Below, piece after piece: positions 40,275-48,149 of a stretch of 64,000 nt of DNA; the stretch's first letter is position 1, and each line of letters begins with the position of its first letter. Where the stretch lies: positions 62,001 to 126,000 of the forward strand of contig NOXC01000007.1 in the NCBI GenBank assembly GCA_003265435.1, given 5' to 3'. Under the pieces are notes generated by a model that saw only the letters and a program-made list of their open reading frames with translations, ran no database searches and was not told the origin of the DNA. Position numbers and translations under genes: made by a program. This stretch comes from Cellvibrionaceae bacterium AOL6 (GTDB lineage: Bacteria; Pseudomonadota; Gammaproteobacteria; Pseudomonadales; Cellvibrionaceae).

Positions 40275-40661
40275 GTTTATTACCCAAAGAATAGTCGTTC
40301 TAGCTTCAAGGAATACGTCGATACATCTCGGTCGTAATCCTGCGATACATTGGTTAAACAGCATGTTATCATACTACCTGCCATCGTAAAGTATTTTTGG
40401 GAAAGCCTTGCGCTCTTCTTTTATCGCAGTCACTGCTAGGCGCGGAGAAAATTTAGAAAATTCACAATAAAATCAATGAATAAGGCCTAGCGCATGCGCT
40501 CGCACCCATAGCCCAGCCACTGGGAACCATGCTGTATTCCACAGCTTATATGACAACATGTGACTTTTTGACGGATACTTATTAGAATTCGAGTTAATAA
40601 GAAGCTCTATCATTACGCATAGTCACATAAACACTATGTAGACCACCCAAGGCTATCGAGT
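40275..40661. other. Divergent kduD/gntR control region
   Basis: About 390 bases. It holds a 12-base palindrome AGCGCATGCGCT (40489-40500) and an inverted repeat CTTATTA/TAATAAG (40578-40601). Neither recurs in the window, so neither is assigned. Confidence 0.45.
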
Positions 40662-41409
40662 ATGCAACACCTAAATATCACCCAGGTCTCAAAATCAAAG
40701 AGTTTAACCATTGAACTCATGGAAACTTTGCGCAATGAAATCGTTAGCGGAAAGTTTAAACTAGGCGAGAAACTGCCTTCATCAAAGTATATCGAAGAAA
40801 AAGCCGGCGTGAGCCGAACTGTCGTTCGCGAAGCGATTGCGCAATTGCGAGCCGAAGGGCTGGTCGAAAGCCGCCAAGGCGTCGGCGTCTTTGTATCCAA
40901 AACCGTCCCACACAAAGCCTTTGTCATTCAAGCGAGCGAATTTGAATCTGTAGTGGAGGCCATTCATATCCTTCAGCTACGAATGGCCGTAGAGTCAGAA
41001 ACCGCAGCACTAGCAGCGCTGAATCGAACCGACGAGCAAATGCAAGCTATTCAGCAGCACCTCAATACTATGAAACAAAGTATTCTAGAAGAGCGCGACT
41101 CAGCAAATGACGACCTGAACTTCCATCTCGCCATTGCAAATGCGACAGGCAACCCCTATTTCTCCAGGTTCATGCAATATATCGGTGCTGGCGTTATACC
41201 TGGAAGAACTCTAATAACGGAAAACATGACAAAAGAAGAGATGTCTTCATTTTATGCTGCCATCCAAGAGGAACACGAACAAATCGCTCGCGCAATACAA
41301 AACGAAAGCCCTGAAATGGCCAGTGCCGCAATGAAAGCCCACCTGAACGCAAGCATCAGGCGCCATAAAAAAACTCGCCGATGCGCTAAACGTACCCACA
41401 ATAAAATAA
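40662..41409 (+). pseudogene. FadR-subfamily GntR regulator, frameshifted near its 3' end
   Basis: Winged helix at about 5-75 (GKFKLGEKLPSSKYIEEKAGVSRTVVREAIAQLRAEG) and an FCD domain (about 95-230, DDLNFHLAIANATGNPYF). The frame as read leaves the family after SIRRHKK and runs on over the kdgK gene to 41525. Removing one A from the A7 run at 41367-41373 gives LADALNVPTIK and a stop at 41407-41409, two bases before the end of kdgK. This is the normal family ending, so a one-base indel is very likely. Even unrepaired, nearly the whole protein is present, so it may function. It is a candidate regulator of the gntK-lar-kdgK operon. Confidence 0.8.
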
Positions 41410-41411
41410 CT

Positions 41412-42335
41412 TCACCGAATCAATGGTACTCGCGCATAAGCCTTTTTGTCGATGATCGCACCTTTGTGCTGCACCACTTCTCTGGATACACACATCGCAT
41501 TATCAACAGAATCTGCGATAGCTAACCCCGATGCGCGGGAAGCTAGGTAGGATCCTGCAAACGAATCTCCAGCGGCCGTACTATCGAGCTGTACAGGAGC
41601 AGCAATCAAGGGCCTATGGCATCGAGAGGCCTTAGAAACAGCCACCACACCTTGCTCACCCGCTTTTAAGATAATTTCTTGCAACTGAAGCTGGTTGAAA
41701 TATGAAAACACTTCGTCTTCACTAGAGTGCCCCCATAATTCGAAATGATCATCCAGGCCTGGAAACACAATATCCGAAACTTCATAAGCTGACGCAATAC
41801 TGTGTCTCGCTTCAGCAAGAGACTCCCAAAGTACCGCCCGGTAATTGGGATCAAATGCAATTTTCACTCCAGACGCTCGACAACTCGCAATCACGTCCAG
41901 TAAACGCCTCCGCCCAGCCTGCGATAAGATTGCCAGACTAATGCCACTAAACACAATATAGTGGTATGAGCACATTGCTTGGCAGACAGATTGCGTCAGG
42001 TACTGATCCAGACATCGAGCCGCAGACTCTCCTCGCCAATAGAAGAATTCTCGCTCGCCCTGTGCGTCTGTCTGAATGGAATAGATCCCCATGTTACGCT
42101 CGGTATCCCGCATCACCAGGGTCCGATCTATACCCTCCTCTTCTAAGCTATCGAGAAATTCTGTACTAAATAGATCACGCCCCACTACCGAGAGAAACCC
42201 TACCTGTAAATCAGTATTAAGCCTTTTTGCATATATGGCTGCATTTAGTACATCCCCGGCATAGGCGTTTAGCAAGCCTCCATTCGAGTCTCGGCGAAGC
42301 TCAACCATTGCTTCGCCTATAAATAAAATTGCCAT
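41412..42335 (-). CDS. kdgK: 2-keto-3-deoxygluconate kinase KdgK
   Basis: A 307-residue PfkB-family kinase that phosphorylates 2-keto-3-deoxygluconate to KDPG. Features: IGEAMVELRRDSNGGLLNAYAGDVLNAAIY at the start, the PfkB ATP-site signature with catalytic Asp in TAAGDSFAGSYLA, and FDPNYRAVLW. It is the last gene of the seven-gene lar operon, eight bases after DUF4861. Its place there ties the nickel-cofactor genes to sugar-acid metabolism. Confidence 0.92.
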   Translation of the reverse strand: MAILFIGEAMVELRRDSNGGLLNAYAGDVLNAAIYAKRLNTDLQVGFLSVVGRDLFSTEFLDSLEEEGIDRTLVMRDTERNMGIYSIQTDAQGEREFFYWRGESAARCLDQYLTQSVCQAMCSYHYIVFSGISLAILSQAGRRRLLDVIASCRASGVKIAFDPNYRAVLWESLAEARHSIASAYEVSDIVFPGLDDHFELWGHSSEDEVFSYFNQLQLQEIILKAGEQGVVAVSKASRCHRPLIAAPVQLDSTAAGDSFAGSYLASRASGLAIADSVDNAMCVSREVVQHKGAIIDKKAYARVPLIR

Positions 42336-42343
42336 AATATCGA

Positions 42344-43267
42344 CTACCTAAGGCGCATAGAATATTCATTGAGATACGTTCGCCACTGAGCAAAATCGGT
42401 AATCACACCCGCTCTTTGCCATGCAAACCCGGCATGATAGCTCACTGAGCCTGCACTATCGGTATGGAGAACATAAAGCGCGTGTCCGCTATCTTTGACC
42501 CCCTCATCCAAAATAAGCGCTTCTGCAACAATTCGATCTTCTGGCACTATCACTGCACTACCAACGCCAAAACCATCCTGCAAAACTTCCCATGTCGAGA
42601 TAACACCGTAATCGGGCGAGATGACTGATTGAGCTGCGCCATCATGCGTTGCCACAGCAACGGCAATAGGAAGATCCACCGCCAATTGACCGTCTTTGTA
42701 GAAAACAGAATCGACAGAAAAAAGCTGGCTGCCCAACTCTAGGACAACTGTTTTCTGTTGGGTATACACGTGAGACTCGTGCTCTAGTCGATATTCCAAT
42801 ACAAATTCGACACGCTCGCGGGACATAGAAACGATCCGATGCTCTACCCACGTTTCCATTCCAACTCTCTGCCCGTCTATCCAAAGCGCTTCACTTCCGA
42901 TTCCGGCCGAGCTGCCTACATGATAGATGTCGTAACCATTCCCCCAGTCTTTGTGATATGACTGATCATTATTTAGGTGATCATCGTAGCGCTGCTCAAT
43001 AACTGGACGGGTCACATACTTATACCAGGCATCTATCCCATTGTTTTCAGCCCCCGAACGGGCTGCAGGCCCATACGCTCTAAACGCAACCAAATCGTTT
43101 TCCCATGCGAAGTCGTCCATTCGCTCAGGTTTATGAACAGCATAAACACGAATCTCTTCTGATTGTAGAGCGCTCGACGCTTCTTTCCCCGATGCGCATG
43201 CTCCCCCCAAAAACGCCATCACTATGATGGATGCCCATGCTCTAGTATTCGCTGATTTGATCGTCAT
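42344..43267 (-). CDS. DUF4861 lipoprotein
   Basis: A 307-residue protein with a lipoprotein signal (FLGGACAS, Cys24) and the DUF4861 domain for the rest (ERMDDFAWENDLVAFRAYGPA, WGNGYDIYHVGSSAG, GFAWQRAG). The family is common in polysaccharide loci of Bacteroidota and Gammaproteobacteria, but I know of no proven function. Being secreted, it cannot take part in the cytoplasmic steps its operon partners encode, so it more likely handles the oligosaccharide outside. It lies between larB (28 bases) and kdgK (8 bases). Confidence 0.8.
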   Translation of the reverse strand: MTIKSANTRAWASIIVMAFLGGACASGKEASSALQSEEIRVYAVHKPERMDDFAWENDLVAFRAYGPAARSGAENNGIDAWYKYVTRPVIEQRYDDHLNNDQSYHKDWGNGYDIYHVGSSAGIGSEALWIDGQRVGMETWVEHRIVSMSRERVEFVLEYRLEHESHVYTQQKTVVLELGSQLFSVDSVFYKDGQLAVDLPIAVAVATHDGAAQSVISPDYGVISTWEVLQDGFGVGSAVIVPEDRIVAEALILDEGVKDSGHALYVLHTDSAGSVSYHAGFAWQRAGVITDFAQWRTYLNEYSMRLR

Positions 43268-43295
43268 AATTCACCAAGAGATTAAAAGAAGTCAT

Positions 43296-43946
43296 TTAGA
43301 GTGCGGATAATATTTTCACGCTAGACACAGCCGCGCCATAGCCATTGTCAATATTGACAGTCAACAGGCCTGAAGCACATGAACCAAGCGCCGAATGAAG
43401 CGCAGCCCTGCCGCCTTCGGTGACTCCGTAGCCTACGGAACTCGGTACCGCAATAATCGGCGCCTTTACTAGCCCGCCCAATACACTGAACAATGCCCCC
43501 TCCATGCCTGCTACCGCAATCACTATACGGTGCAGCCGGATGTCTTCGAGCCTCTCCATCAGCCGCCATAGCCCGGCCACGCCCACGTCGGAGTATACTG
43601 GCGCTTCATATCCATAATACGCTAGCGTATCTCTAGCTTCTTCCGCCACTGCTAAATCCGAGGTTCCTGCACAGACAATGCCCACATCGCTGCGCCGTTG
43701 AGCATGAGCGCTCCCCAACATAAATCCAACTCGTGATCGAGGGTTATAGCGCATCGACTCACGATATTTATTCGGCAACGCTTCCCACTGCTCCATGCTC
43801 AATCGAGTCAGCAATACACGACTTGCTGCGTCGAAGTGAAAAGCAACAATAGATTCTAAGTCTTCTCGCGACTTTCCTTGGCAAAATACCGCTTCTTCTA
43901 TTCCAGTACGGTTTGGACGGTCTTGATCCCAGATAAAGTTCGCCAT
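43296..43946 (-). CDS. larB: LarB, pyridinium-3,5-biscarboxylate mononucleotide synthase
   Basis: A 216-residue protein with the AIR-carboxylase fold, which carboxylates and hydrolyses nicotinate adenine dinucleotide, the first step of nickel-pincer cofactor synthesis. Landmarks are the N-terminal GIEEAVFCQGKSREDLESIV, VGIVCAGTSDLAVAEEARDTL, VYSDVGVAGLWRL, IVIAVAGMEGALFSVLGGL and VPSSVGYGVTEGG. It starts four bases after larE and belongs to the lar operon. Confidence 0.93.
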   Translation of the reverse strand: MANFIWDQDRPNRTGIEEAVFCQGKSREDLESIVAFHFDAASRVLLTRLSMEQWEALPNKYRESMRYNPRSRVGFMLGSAHAQRRSDVGIVCAGTSDLAVAEEARDTLAYYGYEAPVYSDVGVAGLWRLMERLEDIRLHRIVIAVAGMEGALFSVLGGLVKAPIIAVPSSVGYGVTEGGRAALHSALGSCASGLLTVNIDNGYGAAVSSVKILSAL

Positions 43947-43950
43947 AGCG

Positions 43951-44760
43951 TTAGGAGGCCTCCATTAAGAATGCCGAACCTTTCGCATAGGGCTTGATAC
44001 CAGAAAACACTCGCCCCTCTCTAGCGCACGCTTGCTCTACAGTACGCCGGACTTTTCCCAATGAGTCCTCGCCAGGCATTTCCGCCAACTCGAGGACAAC
44101 GCCCGAATGGACAACGCGACATCGCACCACCGCATTGCGACCTAAAATATCTTTTACCGCACTTTCCGACTCGTCAATGAAGCGGAGGTCACCCTCTTTC
44201 ACCGCTATACCGGTTTCCACCCGACTCGCTAAACAAGGCGAAGCAGGAAGTTCTTGCAAGTCGTAAAGATTCAGGCCCCGCGCCAACGCGTAGATCTGAT
44301 CTTTCTTGATGCCGGCATTCACATAAGGATGAACAACTTTATGCTCATCAGCCGCGATCAAACCCGGGCGGTAATCCCCCAAGTCGTCAAGATTCGTACC
44401 CGAAAAAACACAAGAATCAGGAAACACCTCTAGAATTCTTGTGTATAAGTTTTTTTTACAATAGTAGCAACGATTGATTGGGTTCTTCGTGTAGTCTGGA
44501 TCCTGCGCTTCCCTCGCATCCAGATAGACCACATTCCAATCATATCGTCGCGTGTACACTTCGATCCGCTCGCGCGCTTCTGTAGGCACGGCACTGGAAG
44601 TAGCATGTACGATGCGCACCTTTCCCTTGCTGAAACGCGTCGCCACGAAAGCCAATACCATACTGTCTATGCCACCGCTCAGGGCGATAGTAAATTTCGA
44701 GAAGCGATCGAGCTCTGCAACCAAACTTCCTAACGCCGTGTTGTAATTATTTTTCGCCAT
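43951..44760 (-). CDS. larE: LarE, sulphur transferase for the nickel-pincer cofactor
   Basis: A 269-residue PP-loop enzyme that converts the cofactor carboxylates into thiocarboxylates. I start at ATG 44760, inside the end of larC (14-base overlap); the frame runs on to 44808. SGGIDS is at 28-33. Three conserved cysteines are visible: Cys98 and Cys101 in RCYYC, and Cys176 in SPCLASR. Cys176 has the same number as the sacrificial cysteine of Lactobacillus LarE. Members with all three cysteines bind a 4Fe-4S cluster that carries sulphur (recalled from the Thermotoga enzyme), so this one is probably the cluster type rather than self-sacrificing. Confidence 0.93.
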   Translation of the reverse strand: MAKNNYNTALGSLVAELDRFSKFTIALSGGIDSMVLAFVATRFSKGKVRIVHATSSAVPTEARERIEVYTRRYDWNVVYLDAREAQDPDYTKNPINRCYYCKKNLYTRILEVFPDSCVFSGTNLDDLGDYRPGLIAADEHKVVHPYVNAGIKKDQIYALARGLNLYDLQELPASPCLASRVETGIAVKEGDLRFIDESESAVKDILGRNAVVRCRVVHSGVVLELAEMPGEDSLGKVRRTVEQACAREGRVFSGIKPYAKGSAFLMEAS

Positions 44761-45964
44761 ATTCAATACCTGCTTTGATCTTTCGGCGCTGATCCAGAGT
44801 AGGTCCATCGACTAAATCATCGGCCTCGACTTTTGTGGTTTCCTCTCCGCCAGGCCTGACCACCGTCTTAGTTCGAAACCCTGAGCGCATACCACCCACT
44901 CTCTCAAGGCAACTCCGAAACTCGTGCCGCCACCTCAATCCAATGGTTGAAGTTTGCCGAAAGCAAGCCTCAATGACGTTTGATATTGATGCAGGGTCAA
45001 CCAACAAGACCAAGTGCTCCAGTGCACGCCCTTTCTTTCCACGCGCCGCAACAGAGAATAGATCAATTACAGCCTCTTCCTTGCGCAGCGTTTCTATCGC
45101 AAGTGAAATTTCTTCGCCGGTCATATCATCAATAGAAAACTCAATGACACCAACAATTTCAGAGCTACTCAGAACCTTCTCGGAAGCACGAAAGGAGCTC
45201 ATTCGCAATATATTTGGAATGCCGTCGAACTCTTTGCTACCAAGACCATACCCGATACGATTCAGAATCCCCCTGCCTGAATTTGAAGTCCCGACCTGCG
45301 TCAGCAAGCCCTTCTCTTTTAAGTATTTTAATATCGCGGCGCCGGTAGGAGTGATTCGCTCTCCGACAATACCGTCATCAAAGAACTCGAAGCCTTTTAA
45401 TAACTCGAGCGTCGCAGGAGCGGGAACAGGCAGCCGACCATGCTCTGTCGAGACCAACCCCTGTCCAATAGGTAGCTTTGAGAGTGACCACATAGCGGGA
45501 GATAGACTGTCGAGAATCGTTGCCGCCGCGACGATATCCATGACGGAGTCCCAATCTGCCAACTCGTGAAAATGTACTCGATCGAGGTCCTGAGCGTGAA
45601 CACGGGCCTCCGCTTTCGCCAGCAAACCAAGCAGTTCAAGCGAGATATGCTTAGACGACGCATCTAGATCGGATGAAAGAAATATTTCCTTGATGACAGT
45701 ATAAGTCGTCTTCTCGAGACGCTTGCCATTTACGTTCCCCTCGTTGAAATCTAAATCAATTCGCAATCCAGAAATGCCTTTACTCACGGCTCGCCACGCT
45801 TTTATCGTGCCAATTGACTCCGGCAGCACGCTATTCACTGCGGCTTCAACCCGTTTCTCTAGCTCTGGAAAACAATCCAATGCACTGGCAATAAACATAT
45901 CGCCAGCAACGCCTCCAAGGGCATCTAGATGCACAATATCGCCGGGCTGAGCTAGACTTTCCAC
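44747..45964 (-). CDS. larC: LarC, nickel insertion enzyme for the pincer cofactor
   Basis: A 405-residue protein that inserts nickel into the pyridinium bisthiocarboxylate nucleotide. The opening HLDALGGVAGDMFIASALD is the LarC N-terminal signature, followed by VHFHELADWDSVMDIVAAATILD and FSIDDMTGEEISLAIETL in the C-terminal half. In Lactobacillus LarC is made through a programmed frameshift; here it is one uninterrupted frame. It overlaps larE and follows larA by 18 bases. Confidence 0.93.
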   Translation of the reverse strand: MESLAQPGDIVHLDALGGVAGDMFIASALDCFPELEKRVEAAVNSVLPESIGTIKAWRAVSKGISGLRIDLDFNEGNVNGKRLEKTTYTVIKEIFLSSDLDASSKHISLELLGLLAKAEARVHAQDLDRVHFHELADWDSVMDIVAAATILDSLSPAMWSLSKLPIGQGLVSTEHGRLPVPAPATLELLKGFEFFDDGIVGERITPTGAAILKYLKEKGLLTQVGTSNSGRGILNRIGYGLGSKEFDGIPNILRMSSFRASEKVLSSSEIVGVIEFSIDDMTGEEISLAIETLRKEEAVIDLFSVAARGKKGRALEHLVLLVDPASISNVIEACFRQTSTIGLRWRHEFRSCLERVGGMRSGFRTKTVVRPGGEETTKVEADDLVDGPTLDQRRKIKAGIEYGEK

Positions 45965-45982
45965 TGGTTATGTCCTCGATAG

Positions 45983-47269
45983 TTAGCCGACAAAGCTGCT
46001 CTTCGTGGCCCACAAACCAAGCGCAGGGTTACTAATATAGAAGACCTCTTCGCCATCTGACGTTGTATTCCAACCATTTTCGAACTGCTCAATTTGATAT
46101 TTTTGGTACATTTCATCCAGGTGGCAGTAGCCGTAGTTCACAGATTCCACTTCTTCTCGGCTGATTTCATCCCCAGGGCAATAGGTTATCTTGAAACGCC
46201 CTTCGCTGGAGCCGTGAATAAGGTGAGCAGCAGCTGAAAGATTTCCTGCTAATTGTGGGTCGCTTTCGACAGCCTTTAAAGTCTCTTCAGTACTTCGGTA
46301 GCCGTACTTCCGTATAAGTCCGTCAATTTCCATATCTTCGCCAAAGCGATGAAGTGCGGGAGCGAGAATGATCAACTCACCGTCATCGGCCATCGCCATT
46401 CTGGTTCGATATATCGCCTTGTTCCCAAGCCAAGTCGTTTTGAACTCCTTTGGGTCAAGATACACTATCGCCTTTTGAATGGGCTTCTCAAGTAAATCAA
46501 TATTCAGCTTCTGACTGAGCTCACACGCCGAGAAATAGGTGTCATCGTCATCACCAATGAATACGCCTTGCAGCGCATTTTTTCCGTCTACCTTCCCAAC
46601 GACAGTCAGAATAAATTCAACATCCAGATGCCTGAGAAACTTAGAGTAGCCTTCATTTAGAGCAGCACGAACGGGGGTCATAGATCGACCCATGATTTTT
46701 TCCATACCGTACGCTGCGCCTAAATAATGTGATTTGTGAATCGTATCGCTGCCGCCCACACCCACTAATATATTTTTCGTATAATTGGCCATACCTATCA
46801 CTTCGTGAGGTACGACCTGCCCGACTGAAACAATGAGATCCCATTTCTCGTCCAGCAGTAGCGTGTTCACAGCAACGTCCATAGGGAAACTTACGCGCCC
46901 CTCAGATAGGGCTTCAATACGCTCACGGGTGAGCTCTCCCACCTTGCGTACATCGTCGCGCCAAAAGTGAGGTAAAAAGCGATCCTTAGGTATCTCGGGC
47001 CCGAACATTGCATCAATGTCATCATTAGACATGGGGTCATGAGTCCCCAATGCCGGGAGAAAATAGATATCGGCTTGCTTATGTAATTGTTTGTACAGGT
47101 ACGCTGAGATGTAACCTGCGCGCGAATAAAACCGCGTGATGTCCGGAGGTAAAATCAATATTTTCTTGGCCGATTTAGCCCGTCTATCAATAAACGCGTC
47201 CAATAAGGCATTCAACTCTTCATCTGAAATACCCTTCTCGAGGTCTTGATGCTGCAACACTGTACTCAC
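45983..47269 (-). CDS. larA: LarA-family nickel-pincer racemase/epimerase (candidate gluconate/mannonate 2-epimerase)
   Basis: A 428-residue LarA homologue. All catalytic residues known from lactate racemase are present with fitting spacing: the DITR motif (Asp43, Arg46), His77 in LGTHDP, His155 in VPHE, Lys165 (ten residues later, the covalent cofactor site) and His181 (16 residues later, nickel ligand). The 10 and 16 spacings equal those of His174-Lys184-His200 in Lactobacillus LarA. The family racemises or epimerises alpha-hydroxy acids at C2, and members acting on D-gluconate are reported. It overlaps gntK by four bases and is in an operon with kdgK, so a sugar acid is a better guess than lactate. 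I infer D-mannonate/D-gluconate interconversion; the substrate is not proven. Confidence 0.88.
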   Translation of the reverse strand: MSTVLQHQDLEKGISDEELNALLDAFIDRRAKSAKKILILPPDITRFYSRAGYISAYLYKQLHKQADIYFLPALGTHDPMSNDDIDAMFGPEIPKDRFLPHFWRDDVRKVGELTRERIEALSEGRVSFPMDVAVNTLLLDEKWDLIVSVGQVVPHEVIGMANYTKNILVGVGGSDTIHKSHYLGAAYGMEKIMGRSMTPVRAALNEGYSKFLRHLDVEFILTVVGKVDGKNALQGVFIGDDDDTYFSACELSQKLNIDLLEKPIQKAIVYLDPKEFKTTWLGNKAIYRTRMAMADDGELIILAPALHRFGEDMEIDGLIRKYGYRSTEETLKAVESDPQLAGNLSAAAHLIHGSSEGRFKITYCPGDEISREEVESVNYGYCHLDEMYQKYQIEQFENGWNTTSDGEEVFYISNPALGLWATKSSFVG

Positions 47270-47751
47270 CCTCTTACCCTTTCGGTGATATCGTTAACTA
47301 ACTCTTCGATGGGTTTATTGATATCTATCTCCCATGCATCCTTTGGTTCCTCTAGCGTGTCAAACTGACTCTGCAGCAAGGCTGGATTCATAAAATGCGA
47401 TTGCCTTGCCGCAAGCCTTTCAGCGATGACCTCGTAGTCACCTTTCAGATAGACAAATTGATAGCACTCAGGAATATCAGCAACGAGCACATCACGGTAG
47501 CGCTGTTTCAGACCAGAACAAGCCAAAACCGCCCCGCCATCGCGATTCCACTCCTGCAGCTTTGACGCTAACAGCTTTAACCAAGGCATTCGATCGTCGT
47601 CGTTTAAGGGTACTCCCTGCGCCATTTTATTTTTGTTTTCTTCAGAATGAAAATCATCCGCATCATAGAATGGCAAACCTAGCCTTTCGCCCAACAGAGA
47701 GCCAACCGTACTCTTCCCACACCCGCTCACACCCACTACCAAATAAATCAC
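47266..47751 (-). CDS. gntK: Gluconokinase
   Basis: A 161-residue GntK-type kinase that makes 6-phosphogluconate from D-gluconate and ATP. The P-loop is GVSGCGKST (7-15); FYDADDFHSEENKNKMAQGVPLNDDDRMPWL and ACSGLKQRYRDVL are family signatures, and FVYLKGDYEVIAERLAARQSHFM is intact. It is the first gene of the operon and its end overlaps the larA start by four bases, so the two products are made together. An operator-like palindrome lies 76 bases upstream. Confidence 0.95.
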   Translation of the reverse strand: MIYLVVGVSGCGKSTVGSLLGERLGLPFYDADDFHSEENKNKMAQGVPLNDDDRMPWLKLLASKLQEWNRDGGAVLACSGLKQRYRDVLVADIPECYQFVYLKGDYEVIAERLAARQSHFMNPALLQSQFDTLEEPKDAWEIDINKPIEELVNDITERVRG

Positions 47752-47826
47752 GACTCAATCTCTACCCTATCTAGGCCGCCCCATTGCGGCAAGCCCAAGA
47801 TTACACGCCACAGGTCAGATGGTAAA

Positions 47827-47839
47827 GTTGTATTACAAC
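47827..47839 (-). promoter_or_regulatory. Palindromic operator candidate upstream of gntK-lar operon
   Basis: GTTGTATTACAAC, a perfect 13-base palindrome around a single central base, 76 bases from the gntK start. Identical to the copy at 48024. Confidence 0.6.
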
Positions 47840-48023
47840 TAAGGCCGCTGTAATTACCAGCAACACTAGCCCGCCGGCACGCCCCTTAATAATAATTTAT
47901 TCTTTTTAATCAGTTGGTTATAGAGATATAAAGAGGGGAGAGCGCCCTTTGTCTGCAGCGCCAACACCATTACGTATACGCATATATAACCTCGAGCAGG
48001 AAGAAGTTCAAACAATCCCCTCT

Positions 48024-48036
48024 GTTGTATTACAAC
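48024..48036 (+). promoter_or_regulatory. Palindromic operator candidate upstream of the TonB receptor
   Basis: Second identical copy of GTTGTATTACAAC, 114 bases upstream of the receptor start codon. Confidence 0.6.
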
Positions 48037-48149
48037 CTTGCCACCTTACTAGCTGTTGACATGACAGAAAACTGATGCAAATATGCGCATGCCACTGTGA
48101 TTTTCATAAATTACGTCTATATATAATAAGCATAACGGGAGAAGTGCAC

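Larger units (their letters stand above)
47752..48149. other. Divergent gntK / TonB receptor control region
   Basis: About 400 bases with two copies of GTTGTATTACAAC, one towards each gene. Otherwise AT-rich; no coding sequence seen. Confidence 0.6.

Noticed and set aside
14686-41525. Programmed ribosomal frameshifting in the GH5, TonB receptor and GntR genes
   Set aside because: The shifts needed go in different directions, and in each case a one-base change in the homopolymer restores the family sequence. Indel error or decay is simpler.
44747-45964. A split larC1/larC2 with programmed frameshift as in Lactobacillus
   Set aside because: The frame is continuous here over 405 residues with both halves recognisable.
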